Source: Antrihabitans cavernicola
GTDB lineage: Bacteria > Actinomycetota > Actinomycetes > Mycobacteriales > Mycobacteriaceae
Assembly: GCF_008297975.1 (NCBI RefSeq)
Contig: NZ_VLNY01000006.1
Coordinates: 1 to 64,000 of the forward strand
DNA: 64,000 nucleotides
Direction of reading: 5' to 3'
The notes below the pieces were generated by a model. That model searched no databases. It was not told where the DNA came from and saw nothing but the letters and a program-made list of their open reading frames with translations. Made by a program: the position numbers and the translations under genes. This document shows positions 23,321 through 32,512 of the stretch, in pieces (position 1 is the stretch's first letter; each line of letters starts with the position of its first letter).

Positions 23321-24005
23321 TCAGCACTCGCTTCAACGCACGGGCCGCGGCCTCCGGGTCGCGGGCCTGCGTGATCGCACGAACGACGACCACGCGTGTT
23401 GCCCCTGCCGCCAGCACCGACGGCAACCGCTCGAGGTCGATGCCGCCGATCGCGAACCACGGCTGCGTCGGTCCCGATTCGGCTGTGCTGGTGACCAGGT
23501 CGAGGCCGACGGCCGTGCGACCGGGCTTGGTCGGCGTCGCCCACAGCGGGCCCGTGCAGAAGTAGTCGGTCCCGTCCTCGATCGCCGCGAGATTGGCCTG
23601 GCCGCGGCTGTGCGTCGAGCGGCCGATCACCACGTCGTTGCCCAAGATCTGGCGGGCGTAATGCACCGGCAGATCGCCTTGGCCGAGGTGCAACACATCC
23701 GCACCCGCCGCCAACGCGATGTCTGCACGATCGTTGACGGCCAACAGCGCGCCGTGGCGTTGGGTTGCGGCCCGCAGTTCGGCGAGCGCACCCAATTCGG
23801 CCTTGGCGTCCAGCGGACCGTACTGCTGCTCGCCCGGCGAACCCTTGTCGCGGAGCTGGACGATGTCGACCCCGCCCGCCAGCGCGGCGTCGACGAACTT
23901 GGCGAGGTCGCCCTTTTCGCGTCGCGCGTCGGTGCACAGGTAGAGGCTGGCGGTGGCCAGGCGATCGCGCGGAGACGATCCCCTGCGAGAATGAGGCGAA
24001 TGCAC
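23304..24005 (-). CDS. thiE: Thiamine-phosphate synthase
   Basis: Joins HMP-pyrophosphate and thiazole phosphate to thiamine phosphate. The 233-residue TIM-barrel protein has [65 protein letters not shown] and PWFAIGGI, as in M. tuberculosis ThiE (222 residues). The frame is open to an ATG at 24074, but that start would lie inside the TPP riboswitch of the opposite strand and give an N-terminus unlike ThiE. The GTG at 24005 fits the family length. It is divergent from the riboswitch-controlled thiO. Confidence 0.94.
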   Translation of the reverse strand: MHSPHSRRGSSPRDRLATASLYLCTDARREKGDLAKFVDAALAGGVDIVQLRDKGSPGEQQYGPLDAKAELGALAELRAATQRHGALLAVNDRADIALAAGADVLHLGQGDLPVHYARQILGNDVVIGRSTHSRGQANLAAIEDGTDYFCTGPLWATPTKPGRTAVGLDLVTSTAESGPTQPWFAIGGIDLERLPSVLAAGATRVVVVRAITQARDPEAAARALKRVLTTSAQ

Positions 24006-24036
24006 GGTTGCGACGGTAGCGGTTACCGTTGAAACA

Positions 24037-24120
24037 CGACACGGGAGTCCTGCACTAGGGCTGAGAGGGGGCATACGCCCCGACCGTCAGAACTCGATCC
24101 GGATCATGCCGGCGCGGGGA
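24037..24120 (+). promoter_or_regulatory. TPP (THI-box) riboswitch before thiOSG
   Basis: The leader contains the conserved THI-box blocks in order: ACACGGGAGTCC, the GGGCTGAGAGGG core, GACCG, then GAACTCGATCCGGATCATGC and CCGGCG, ending at GGGGAGG. The final purine block (24116-24122) also serves as the thiO ribosome site, 10 nt before the ATG. TPP binding would therefore block translation initiation. No U-rich terminator follows. It controls thiO-thiS-thiG; thiE runs the other way. Confidence 0.93.
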
Positions 24121-24132
24121 GGTGGAATCGAA

Positions 24133-25196
24133 ATGGGAACGTTGGCCGTAGTCGGCGGCGGTGTGATCGGGCTGTCGACGGCGTGGCGCGCTGCGGCCGC
24201 CGGGTGGCAGGTGACGCTGTTCGATTCGGCGGTCGGATCCGGTGCGTCCCGGGTGGCCGGTGGGATGCTCGCGCCGCTCTCGGAGGGTTGGCCCGGCGAG
24301 GAGCAACCGCTGGAACTTGGCGCTGCATCGCTGGTTCGCTGGCCAGACTTCGGTACGCGTCTGGGGTCGGTCTTCGCTGCCGAGGGTTCGTTGACCGTTG
24401 CACTCGACGCGGCGGATGCCGAAGACCTCCGCACGGTCGCCGAGTGGGTCGGGCGGCAGGGCTACGACCTGCGGTTGCTGAACCGAAGCGAGATTCGTGA
24501 GGTGGAACCGTCGCTCGGTCGCGGCGCTCGACTCGGCCTGCTGGCTCCCACCGAATTGGCCGTCGACAATCGCCGACTGCTGGACGCGTTGCGGAGCGCA
24601 GCGATCGCGAGCGGGGTGGAGTTCGTCGAGGAGGACGCTCGGGATCTCGATCTGCTGGCCGCCGATCAGGTGGTGCTGGCTGCGGGGGAGCGGTCGGCGC
24701 AGCTATGGCCGGGGCTTCCAGTTCGCCCCGTCAAAGGCGAGATTCTGCGGTTGCGTGCCCGGGCAGGCGTGACCCCGGCACCGACCCGGGTGGTGCGGGC
24801 TCGGGTGCACGGCAGGCCGATCTACCTGGTGCCGCGAGATGACGGAATCGTGGTCGGAGCGACGCAGTACGAGTCGGGTCACGACACCCAGGTCACGGTC
24901 GCGGGCGTGCGCGATCTCATCGCCGATGCCGAAACGCTGATGCCTGCGATCGGCGAATACGAGCTCGCCGAGGCCGCCGCTGGTCTGCGACCCATGAGCC
25001 CCGACAACCTGCCGCTGATCGGCAGACTGTCCGATCGCGTGATCGTCGCGACGGGGCACGGTCGCAACGGCATACTGTTGGCCCCGATCACCGCGGATGC
25101 GGTGCTGGCACTGCTGGACGGTTCGGCGTTGGTAGAGGCGAAGTCCGCAGATCCGCAGCGTTTTTCTTCGATAGCAGCAACGTCAGGAGCGTCGTC

Positions 25197-25200
<4 letters not shown>
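24133..25200 (+). CDS. thiO: Glycine oxidase ThiO (FAD)
   Basis: Oxidises glycine to dehydroglycine for thiazole synthesis. The 355-residue protein opens with the FAD-binding VVGGGVIGLSTAW and contains VAGGMLAPLSEG, RPVKGEILRLR, GATQYESG and a C-terminal GLRPMSPDNLPLIG...TGHGRNGILLAP, all typical of ThiO. An ATG at 24106 is in frame but lies inside the riboswitch; the ATG at 24133 has the GGGGAGG site. The stop overlaps the thiS GTG start (25197-25200). Confidence 0.95.
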
Positions 25201-26157
<957 letters not shown>

Positions 26158-26165
26158 TCAGCGAA

Positions 26166-26549
26166 CTAGCTCTGCCGCCGCAACAACGCGACCAATGCAA
26201 CGAAGGTGACGGCTCCGGTCGCCAACAGCCAGAAGAACGGGCTGCCGGTGCCGCCGGATGCGAGATCGCCGACAAGGGCGCCGAACAGCGCGATGGTCAG
26301 CACTGCTCCGGTGCCTGCCAACGCTCGCTGGCCGATGGCGTTGAAGCGCTCGTCGGGTTCGTCGGTGAGTCCCGTGTACGTCTCGCTTCGCCGCCGCAGC
26401 AGGAACAATGCACCGCCGCATGCCGCCATGATCACGAGCATTACGACACCGACGATGGGTCTGCCGCCGACCACTGCGGAAACAAGACAGACGACACCTA
26501 CGCCCACGAAGAAGGCAGGTATTGCCCGTCCTAGTGAGGTCTCATTCAT
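26166..26549 (-). CDS. Small membrane protein paired with an Xre regulator
   Basis: A 127-residue protein with four hydrophobic segments (AIPAFFVGVGVVCLVSAVV, IVGVVMLVIMAACGGALFLL, ALAGTGAVLTIALFGALV, PFFWLLATGAVTFVALVAL) and a polar middle (SETYTGLTDEPDERFNAIGQRA). The D-E-R segment is typical of DUF2178-like proteins encoded beside small Xre regulators. The ATG at 26549 overlaps the regulator's stop by 8 bases. The function of the pair is unknown. Confidence 0.75.
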   Translation of the reverse strand: MNETSLGRAIPAFFVGVGVVCLVSAVVGGRPIVGVVMLVIMAACGGALFLLRRRSETYTGLTDEPDERFNAIGQRALAGTGAVLTIALFGALVGDLASGGTGSPFFWLLATGAVTFVALVALLRRQS

Positions 26550-26751
26550 GCGATTCCCTGTCTGCGACATCGAACATCTCCTCCACTGTGGTGTCGAAAT
26601 AGCGGGCCAAGTGCACAGCGAGCGGCAGTGACGGCGTGTACCGCTCGGTCTCGATGGCATTGATCGTTTGCCGCGAAACGCCCAGTGCTGCACCGAGTTG
26701 GCCCTGAGACAACCCTCGAGACGACCGCAGTTCTCTGACTCGGCTTCGCAC
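26542..26751 (-). CDS. Small Xre-family helix-turn-helix regulator
   Basis: A 69-residue one-domain regulator: VRELRSSRGLSQGQLGAALGVSRQTINAIETERYTPSLPLA... with the Cro/C1 helix-turn-helix at about residues 13-32. It matches the YozG-type regulators that accompany a DUF2178-like membrane protein. The start is a GTG with no visible ribosome site, so the mRNA may be leaderless. A perfect 10-bp palindrome (26757-26766) lies immediately upstream and may be its operator. Confidence 0.82.
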   Translation of the reverse strand: MRSRVRELRSSRGLSQGQLGAALGVSRQTINAIETERYTPSLPLAVHLARYFDTTVEEMFDVADRESHE

Positions 26752-26756
26752 ATGTT

Positions 26757-26766
26757 AAGCATGCTT
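26757..26766. promoter_or_regulatory. Palindrome upstream of the Xre gene
   Basis: AAGCATGCTT, a perfect 10-bp palindrome inside TTAAGCATGCTTGA, sits 6 bases before the Xre start codon, a typical place for autoregulation. Assignment is by position only. Confidence 0.45.
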
Positions 26767-26813
26767 GACAACGAGAGGCTGTGTCAAGTGCGCTTTCCAC
26801 CCTCAGGGTCGCC

Positions 26814-26831
26814 GTCATCCTTAGGGATGAC
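26814..26831. promoter_or_regulatory. Inverted repeat GTCATCC-TTAG-GGATGAC before ABC exporter
   Basis: Two perfect 7-bp arms with a TTAG centre lie 59 bp upstream of the ABC ATPase start. This symmetry is typical of an operator for a dimeric regulator (for example a LuxR-type response regulator). No such regulator is encoded next to it, so the protein that binds is unknown. Confidence 0.5.
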
Positions 26832-26889
26832 AACGAACGCGACTCCAGGTCGATGTGCTGCCTGATCGTTGTCATGGATGCTTACGCCC

Positions 26890-27834
26890 ATGATCGAAGT
26901 GAAGGGACTCACCAAGCACTACGGCCCCACCAAGGCCGTGGAAGACCTGACGTTCACGGTGCCCCCGGGCCAAGTGACGGGCTTCCTCGGACCCAACGGC
27001 GCCGGAAAATCGACCACCATGCGGATGATCCTCGGATTGGACCGCCCGACCTCCGGTACTGCCTTGATCCAGGGGCAGACCTACCACGACCTGAAGAACC
27101 CGCTGCGTACCGTCGGCGCCTTGCTCGACGCCAAGTGGGTGCACCCCAACCGGTCTGCGCGTGCGCATCTGGAATGGATGGCAGCATCCAACGGCATCGC
27201 GAAATCCCGTGTGGACGAGGTGCTTCGACTCGTCGGCCTCGCCGACGTCGCGGGCAAGAACGCCGGCGGGTTCTCGCTCGGCATGTCGCAGCGGCTCGGT
27301 CTTGCTGGCGCATTGCTCGGTGACCCGCCGGTGCTGCTGTTCGACGAGCCGGTCAACGGCCTCGACCCCGAGGGCATTCTGTGGATCCGTCGCTTCATGC
27401 AGCGGCTCGCGAGCGAAGGTCGCACCGTTCTGGTGTCGAGCCACCTGCTCTCCGAAATGGCGCAGACCGCAGAGCATTTGGTGGTGATCGGGCGCGGCAA
27501 GCTGATCTCCGATTCCACAGTGCAGCAATTCATCGATCGATCGTCGGAATCGACTGTGCGAGTGCGCAGTCCGCAGCTGGACCAGCTGCGAAGCGTGCTC
27601 ACCTCGCAGGGGCTCACGGTTCGCGAGGACGGCACGGCACTGGAGGGTCCGGCCCTCGTGGTGGTCGGATCGACGACGGACGCCATCGGCCAGGCCGCGG
27701 GCTCCAACGGAATCACGCTTCTCGAGCTTGCGGCACAACGCGGTTCGCTGGAAGAGGCATTCATGAAGCTGACCGGCGGCGACGTCCAGTACCACGGTGA
27801 AGGCGTCGAAGAAGTCATGGGAGGTGCGCTCTGA
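26890..27834 (+). CDS. ABC exporter ATP-binding protein
   Basis: A 314-residue ATPase of the drug/antibiotic (DrrA/BcrA-like) export class. Walker A is GPNGAGKST, the signature LGMSQRLGLAGALLG, and Walker B VLLFDEPVNGLDPEG, with a C-terminal regulatory part as in multidrug exporters. The frame is open to 26869, but MIEVKGLTKHYG at 26890 is the normal start; its ribosome site is weak. It is followed by the permease with a TGATG overlap. Confidence 0.92.
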   Translation: MIEVKGLTKHYGPTKAVEDLTFTVPPGQVTGFLGPNGAGKSTTMRMILGLDRPTSGTALIQGQTYHDLKNPLRTVGALLDAKWVHPNRSARAHLEWMAASNGIAKSRVDEVLRLVGLADVAGKNAGGFSLGMSQRLGLAGALLGDPPVLLFDEPVNGLDPEGILWIRRFMQRLASEGRTVLVSSHLLSEMAQTAEHLVVIGRGKLISDSTVQQFIDRSSESTVRVRSPQLDQLRSVLTSQGLTVREDGTALEGPALVVVGSTTDAIGQAAGSNGITLLELAAQRGSLEEAFMKLTGGDVQYHGEGVEEVMGGAL

Positions 27835-28604
27835 TGGGCGTATTGGCAGCAGAACGCATCAAGTTCACCTCGGTCAAATCACCGTGGTGGTGCTCGCTCA
27901 TCATCGTCATCCTGAGCCTCGGCTTGGCGGGTGTGATGGGTTGGGTCGGCAACCAGGCCGTCGAGCATCCTGACGACAGCGGCGGCTTTCCCGGCCTGAC
28001 TCCAGATGTCGCCACCAGTGGCGTGTCCGGGTTCGGCATCATGGTTCTCACGATCATGGCCGCGTTGGTCGTCACCAGCGAATACCGCTTCGGCCTGATC
28101 CGGACGACGTTCCAGGCCACGCCGAAACGCAGTACCGTGCTGGTCGCCAAGGCGTTGATCGTCGGCGTGTACGGAGCCGTCCTCACCACCGTGTTGGCGT
28201 TCGCCGCGTTCTTCCTGAGCAAGGCGATCGCCAACGACCAGGCGGGCAAGTCGCTGGTCCTGTCCGGCGGCGCCGCATGGCGCGCGATCTACGGAATCCC
28301 GATCTACGCGTTCCTGTGCGTGGTCCTGGCCATCGCCGTCGGAGCCCTGCTGCGACAGTCGGCGGCTGCCATCGCACTGCTGCTGCTGTGGCCGCTGTTG
28401 ATCGAAAACCTCTTCGGTCTGTTCGGCACGGTCGGCAAGAACATCCAGCCGTTCCTGCCGTTCCTCAACGGCAGCCACTTCCTCGGCAGTGACAGCAGCG
28501 TCGACTTCCACTGGGGGCCGTGGGGCAGCCTCGTCTACTTCGCAGTCTTCACCGGCGTGGTGTTCGGAGCAGCCGTTCTGGTGGTCAACAGGCGCGACGC
28601 CTGA
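27834..28604 (+). CDS. ABC exporter permease (ABC-2 type)
   Basis: A 256-residue membrane protein with six hydrophobic segments, including WWCSLIIVILSLGLAGVMGW, GIMVLTIMAALVVTSEYRFGLIRTTF, VGVYGAVLTTVLAFAAFFL and LVYFAVFTGVVFGAAVLVV. The EYRFGLIRTT loop is the common mark of this subfamily. The start overlaps the ATPase stop, so the two form one transporter. The substrate is unknown. Confidence 0.88.
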   Translation: MGVLAAERIKFTSVKSPWWCSLIIVILSLGLAGVMGWVGNQAVEHPDDSGGFPGLTPDVATSGVSGFGIMVLTIMAALVVTSEYRFGLIRTTFQATPKRSTVLVAKALIVGVYGAVLTTVLAFAAFFLSKAIANDQAGKSLVLSGGAAWRAIYGIPIYAFLCVVLAIAVGALLRQSAAAIALLLLWPLLIENLFGLFGTVGKNIQPFLPFLNGSHFLGSDSSVDFHWGPWGSLVYFAVFTGVVFGAAVLVVNRRDA

Positions 28605-28697
28605 CCTGAACTCGGTCGGCCCGGTGCGGAATCCATCCGCGCCGGGTCGACTGTCGTTATGTCGCTATTGTGGGCGGACATACTCCGAGGGGGATCT

Positions 28698-30152
28698 ATG
28701 AGACGTTCCGGACAATTGCTCTTTGTCGGACTTGCTGCCACTTTGGTGGCGTCCGGTTGCACGAGGACCACCGACGACTCCCAGACGACCGTCACGCCGG
28801 AGAAGTTGGCGTCCTCGATGACGACGGACGCGTTGGTCGGGCATCTGGAGAAGCTCGAATCCATCGCGAAGGACAACGGTGGAAACCGGTCGGTCGGCAC
28901 CCCCGGATACGACCGGAGCGTCGACTACGTCGTCGGTCGTTTGAAGGACAAGGGCTTCGACGTCACGACGCCGGAGTTCGACGTCAAGAAGTTCGACATC
29001 AAGTCCGAAAGCCTGAAATCCGGCGATCGAAACTTCGAATTGCACACCCTCAGCTACTCACCGGCAACGCCGGTGAACGGTCTCACTGCCCGACTTGCCC
29101 CAGTTCCCGCCGACGACTCGCCCGGGTGCACCGCATCGGATTACGACGGCATCGATGCGCGCGGCGCCATCGCTCTGGTGCCGCGAGGTGTCTGCCCCTT
29201 CGTCGAGAAGCAGCGCGCGGCGGCCGAGCGTGGGGCCGCCGCGGTGATCATCGTCAACAACACCGACGGACCGCTCGGCGGAACCCTCGACGACAAGGAC
29301 GTCGGCGCGATCCCGGTTGTGTCGGTGAGCACCGCGGACGGCCCGGCGTTGGCTGCGCTGCCCGAGGTGACCTTGGTGGTGGATGCGGCAACGACGCAGG
29401 TCAAGACCCGCAACATCATCGCGCAGACCAAGACCGGATCGACCGATGACGTGGTGATGGCGGGCGCCCATCTGGACAGCGTTCCGGAGGGTCCGGGTAT
29501 CAACGACAACGGCACCGGAACAGCGGCGGTGCTGGAGACGGCACTGCAGCTCGGATCGAGCCCTGACCTGCGCAATGCCGTTCGATTCGCCTGGTGGGGT
29601 GGCGAGGAACTTGGACTGCTCGGTTCCACCGACTACGTCGCGAAGTTGAGCGATGCCGACCGCCTGAATATCGCGCTGTACATGAACTTCGACATGCTCG
29701 GTTCGCCCAATCCGGCCTACCTCACCTACGACGGGGACGACTCCGATCACCAGGGTGAGCCTGCGGGACCGAAGGGTTCGGCCGGAATCGAGCGGACGTT
29801 CAACGCATTTTTGTTGCAGAATGGCATCACACCCGAGGGGACCGACTTCGATGGACGCTCCGATTACGGCCCGTTCGTCGAGCACGGCATTCCATCGGGC
29901 GGGTTGTTCTCCGGTGCGGAAGAGAAGAAGACGCCCGAACAGGTTCAGCAATGGGGCGGCACGGCCGACCAAGCGTATGACGAGAATTACCACGCAGCCA
30001 GCGATATTTTGGCTAACGTGGATCGGGATGCTTTCACCAAGAACGCTGCGGCGGTCGCCTACGGCGTGGGGATGTACGCGAACTCGATCGGGGGACCCAA
30101 TGGAGTACCCGGTAAATCCGAGCGCCCTGAGGCTCGCGACGCCGAAAAGTGA
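28698..30152 (+). CDS. Lipoprotein M28 aminopeptidase (LpqL-like)
   Basis: A 484-residue exported zinc aminopeptidase at the position of M. tuberculosis LpqL (Rv0418). The signal peptide ends in a lipobox LVASGC. A protease-associated (PA) domain (DGIDARGAIALVPRGVCPF...AAAVIIVNN) is inserted before the M28 catalytic core. Metal and catalytic residues are visible in AHLDSVPEGPGINDNGTG, WWGGEELGLLGS, NFDMLGS and a final YHAASDI. The ATG at 28698 has GAGGGGGA 6-7 nt upstream. It acts outside the membrane on peptides; the specific role is unknown. Confidence 0.92.
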   Translation: MRRSGQLLFVGLAATLVASGCTRTTDDSQTTVTPEKLASSMTTDALVGHLEKLESIAKDNGGNRSVGTPGYDRSVDYVVGRLKDKGFDVTTPEFDVKKFDIKSESLKSGDRNFELHTLSYSPATPVNGLTARLAPVPADDSPGCTASDYDGIDARGAIALVPRGVCPFVEKQRAAAERGAAAVIIVNNTDGPLGGTLDDKDVGAIPVVSVSTADGPALAALPEVTLVVDAATTQVKTRNIIAQTKTGSTDDVVMAGAHLDSVPEGPGINDNGTGTAAVLETALQLGSSPDLRNAVRFAWWGGEELGLLGSTDYVAKLSDADRLNIALYMNFDMLGSPNPAYLTYDGDDSDHQGEPAGPKGSAGIERTFNAFLLQNGITPEGTDFDGRSDYGPFVEHGIPSGGLFSGAEEKKTPEQVQQWGGTADQAYDENYHAASDILANVDRDAFTKNAAAVAYGVGMYANSIGGPNGVPGKSERPEARDAEK

Positions 30153-30189
30153 GCAGTCGAGTGACATAGGCCTGAGATATCCTCGAGAC

Positions 30190-31047
30190 GTGACTGACAG
30201 ACCCTCCGGTGGCGGCGACGTAGCGTCGAGCGCCACCTCCGGGAACGGGTCCGGCGGGCGTACCGAATCGATCACCGAATGGCTCGAGAACACCAACCGC
30301 AAGCCCCATGTCGTCGAAGCTATCCGCCGTGCCCGGTTGGCGCTGCCGGGTGATCCCGCGTTCGGCGATCCGCTCTCGACGGCGGGGCCGGGCAGTGCCC
30401 GGGCCGTCGCGCGAGCAGCGGACCGCATCGTGGGCGACGAACCGGGCGCTGCGCGGGAGATCCGACTCGGTGCGCTGCAGGTGTGGCAGGCCGCCCTCGA
30501 ACGTGTAGGCCGCGGGAAGGGCACTCAGGAAGTCACGATCGTCTTCACCGATCTGGTGGCCTTCTCCAGTTGGTCGCTCGGCGTCGGCGACGAAGCCACG
30601 CTGGAGCTGCTGCGCGCGGTGGCCAAAGCGATCGAGCCGCCGATCGTCGAACGCAGCGGTCACGTGGTCAAGCGGATGGGCGACGGATTGATGGCCGTGT
30701 TCAGCTCGCCCGACCGCGCGGTGCAGGCCGTCGTCGCAGCTCGCCACAATCTCGAGAACGTCGAAGTTGCCGGATTCTCTCCGCAGATGCGCGTCGGCAT
30801 CCACACGGGAACGCCGCGCGAGATCGGCGGCGACTGGCTGGGAGTCGACGTCACCATCGCGTCGCGGGTGATGGAGGCGGGCGGAAACGGCAACACGATG
30901 CTGTCCGCGAGCACGCTGCAGGCGCTGCACCATGACACCCTCGAGCAGCTCGGCCTGTCCGTGAAGCCTTACCGCCGTAGCTTTTTCGCGGCGCCGCTCA
31001 ACGGCGTTCCGGAGGATCTGCGGATTTTCGGACTCAAGGAGAACTGA
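30190..31047 (+). CDS. Class III adenylate/guanylate cyclase
   Basis: A 285-residue soluble protein. A helical N-terminal part (about 1-105) precedes a class III cyclase domain starting at VTIVFTDLVAFSSWS (first metal Asp) and followed by VVKRMGDGLMAVFSS (second metal Asp) and MRVGIHTGTPREIGGDWLGVDVTIASRVMEAG. No membrane segment is visible. The frame is open far upstream inside the M28 gene, but the GTG at 30190, 37 bp after that gene, is the plausible start. The last 14 bases overlap thiD. The base specificity was not determined by eye. Confidence 0.86.
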   Translation: MTDRPSGGGDVASSATSGNGSGGRTESITEWLENTNRKPHVVEAIRRARLALPGDPAFGDPLSTAGPGSARAVARAADRIVGDEPGAAREIRLGALQVWQAALERVGRGKGTQEVTIVFTDLVAFSSWSLGVGDEATLELLRAVAKAIEPPIVERSGHVVKRMGDGLMAVFSSPDRAVQAVVAARHNLENVEVAGFSPQMRVGIHTGTPREIGGDWLGVDVTIASRVMEAGGNGNTMLSASTLQALHHDTLEQLGLSVKPYRRSFFAAPLNGVPEDLRIFGLKEN

Positions 31048-31909
31048 GTGGCCCTTCCGTCAACCGCCACAGCGGTGAGACAGGGCCGTGGCCCGCGCCC
31101 AGGTCGTACGCGGCCTGCAGGCAGCGCGTGACCCAGCCCTTGCCGAATTCGACGGCAGCCGGAACTGAGTACCCGTTGGCAAGGGCGCAGACGATCGCGG
31201 CGCCCAACGTATCGCCGCCGCCGTGATCGTTGCCCGTGTCGATGCGGGGCGAGGTGAATTCGAGGAACTTGTCGCCGTCGAACAGCAGATCGCGACTTTC
31301 CGCCGATGTGCGCAGATGGCCGCCCTTCACGAGCGACCATTGCGCGCCGAGTGCGTGCAGCGCCTCGGCCGCCTTACGGGCCGATGGGTCGTCGACCACG
31401 TCGATTCCGGTGATGAGCCTTACCTCGTCGAGATTGGGCGTCACGATCGTCGCGATGGGGATGAGCGATGTCCGCAGCGCATCGAGCGCGCTGGCATGCA
31501 GCAAGGGATCACCGTGCATCGATGCACAGACTGGATCGACAAGCAACGGGATCGGCCTTGCCTTTCCGATCCCGGCTTTTCCTATGCCCATTTCGCCACA
31601 CACCTCGGTGACGGCTTCGATGATGGCCGTCGATGCGAGCATCCCGGTTTTGGCCGCACCGATGCCGATGTCGCCGACCACCGATCGAACCTGGCCCGCC
31701 ACGATCTCCGGCGGTACCTCGTGGAATGCACTGACCCCGACCGAGTTCTGCACGGTCACCGCCGCGACCGCCACGCAGGCGTGCACCCCGCACATCGCCA
31801 TGGTCCGCGAATCCGCCTGAATACCGGCCCCGCCACCGGAATCGGTGCCCGCGATCGTGAGGACGCGAACGGGTGTTTCTCCATCGGCGGTCAGCGGTAA
31901 CAAGTTCAC
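31034..31909 (-). CDS. thiD: Hydroxymethylpyrimidine (phosphate) kinase ThiD
   Basis: Phosphorylates HMP and HMP-phosphate to the pyrophosphate used by ThiE. The 291-residue ribokinase-fold protein has VLTIAGTDSGGGAGIQAD, CVAVAAVTVQNS, KTGMLAS, DPVCASMHGDPLL, TIVTPNLDEVRLITG, LVKGGH and HGGGDTLGAAI (catalytic Asp). It matches M. tuberculosis ThiD through WVTRCLQ and GPVSPLWR. The start is a GTG at 31909. thiC, next to thiD in M. tuberculosis, is absent here. Confidence 0.94.
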   Translation of the reverse strand: MNLLPLTADGETPVRVLTIAGTDSGGGAGIQADSRTMAMCGVHACVAVAAVTVQNSVGVSAFHEVPPEIVAGQVRSVVGDIGIGAAKTGMLASTAIIEAVTEVCGEMGIGKAGIGKARPIPLLVDPVCASMHGDPLLHASALDALRTSLIPIATIVTPNLDEVRLITGIDVVDDPSARKAAEALHALGAQWSLVKGGHLRTSAESRDLLFDGDKFLEFTSPRIDTGNDHGGGDTLGAAIVCALANGYSVPAAVEFGKGWVTRCLQAAYDLGAGHGPVSPLWRLTEGPLSSP

Positions 31910-32047
31910 CCGGCGAGCCTAGTGACTGCGCTCGCGCAGGCGGCGGAGTGCCGGTGACCACGACAAATCCGGCAAGAAATTTCTCGGCAGCGCCGTTATA
32001 GTGGTGCAGGTCACAGTTGGATCACAGTCGCATCGTCAGGGGGCAGC

Positions 32048-32404
32048 ATGTTGGCGAATTCTCCCTCCGCGGAAGTCAGCAACAATGCAGATCAGAACCG
32101 TTTCGAGCTTCGACTCAACGGCGATCTGGTCGGCATTCTCGCGTATTACGAATTCGACTCGGCGCCGAGTCGACGGCCCGGCCGGGTGACGGTCGTTTCG
32201 TTCATGCACACCGTCATCACCGAAGACTTCGGTCACCGCGGACTCGCGAGCGTCATGGTTCGCGGAGCCCTCGACCAGGCGCGGCGCTACGGCTGGAAGG
32301 TGCGTCCGGTCTGCTCCTATGTGCAGCGCTTCGTCGGCGAACACCCCGAATATCGCGATGTGGTGCTGCCGTCGGAGGACCGGCCGGAGCGGATCGCCCG
32401 GTAA
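32048..32404 (+). CDS. GNAT-like (YjdJ type) acetyltransferase
   Basis: A 118-residue minimal GNAT-fold protein of the COG2388 type: MHTVITEDFGHRGLASVMV carries the acetyl-CoA loop, and KVRPVCSYVQRFVGEHPEY the conserved C-terminal motif of the family. It has a GGGG ribosome site just upstream. A -10-like TATAGT at 31997-32002 precedes it. Substrate and role are unknown. Confidence 0.85.
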   Translation: MLANSPSAEVSNNADQNRFELRLNGDLVGILAYYEFDSAPSRRPGRVTVVSFMHTVITEDFGHRGLASVMVRGALDQARRYGWKVRPVCSYVQRFVGEHPEYRDVVLPSEDRPERIAR

Positions 32405-32447
32405 ACGGGTGACTGTGTTCGATCTCGCACATTTTCGATACAACATA

Positions 32448-32467
32448 GTTAGCAATTAACAACTAAC
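32448..32467. promoter_or_regulatory. Imperfect palindrome before MFS-MarR operon
   Basis: GTTAGCAATTAACAACTAAC has 5-bp arms GTTAG/CTAAC and 7 of 10 symmetric positions. It lies 46 bp before the MFS start in an unusually AT-rich stretch. A MarR gene in the same operon is the likely binder. Confidence 0.5.
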
Positions 32468-32512
32468 ATTCCTGGGGTTGATGTATTTCTCATTTCCCCA
32501 GGAGCTTCCGAC

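Noticed and set aside
24006-24074. thiE start at ATG 24074
   Set aside because: It would place the thiE N-terminus across the TPP riboswitch of the other strand and adds residues not found in ThiE proteins.
29755-30189. Upstream extension of the cyclase gene
   Set aside because: Lies inside the M28 peptidase gene in another frame and has no domain; GTG 30190 is used instead.
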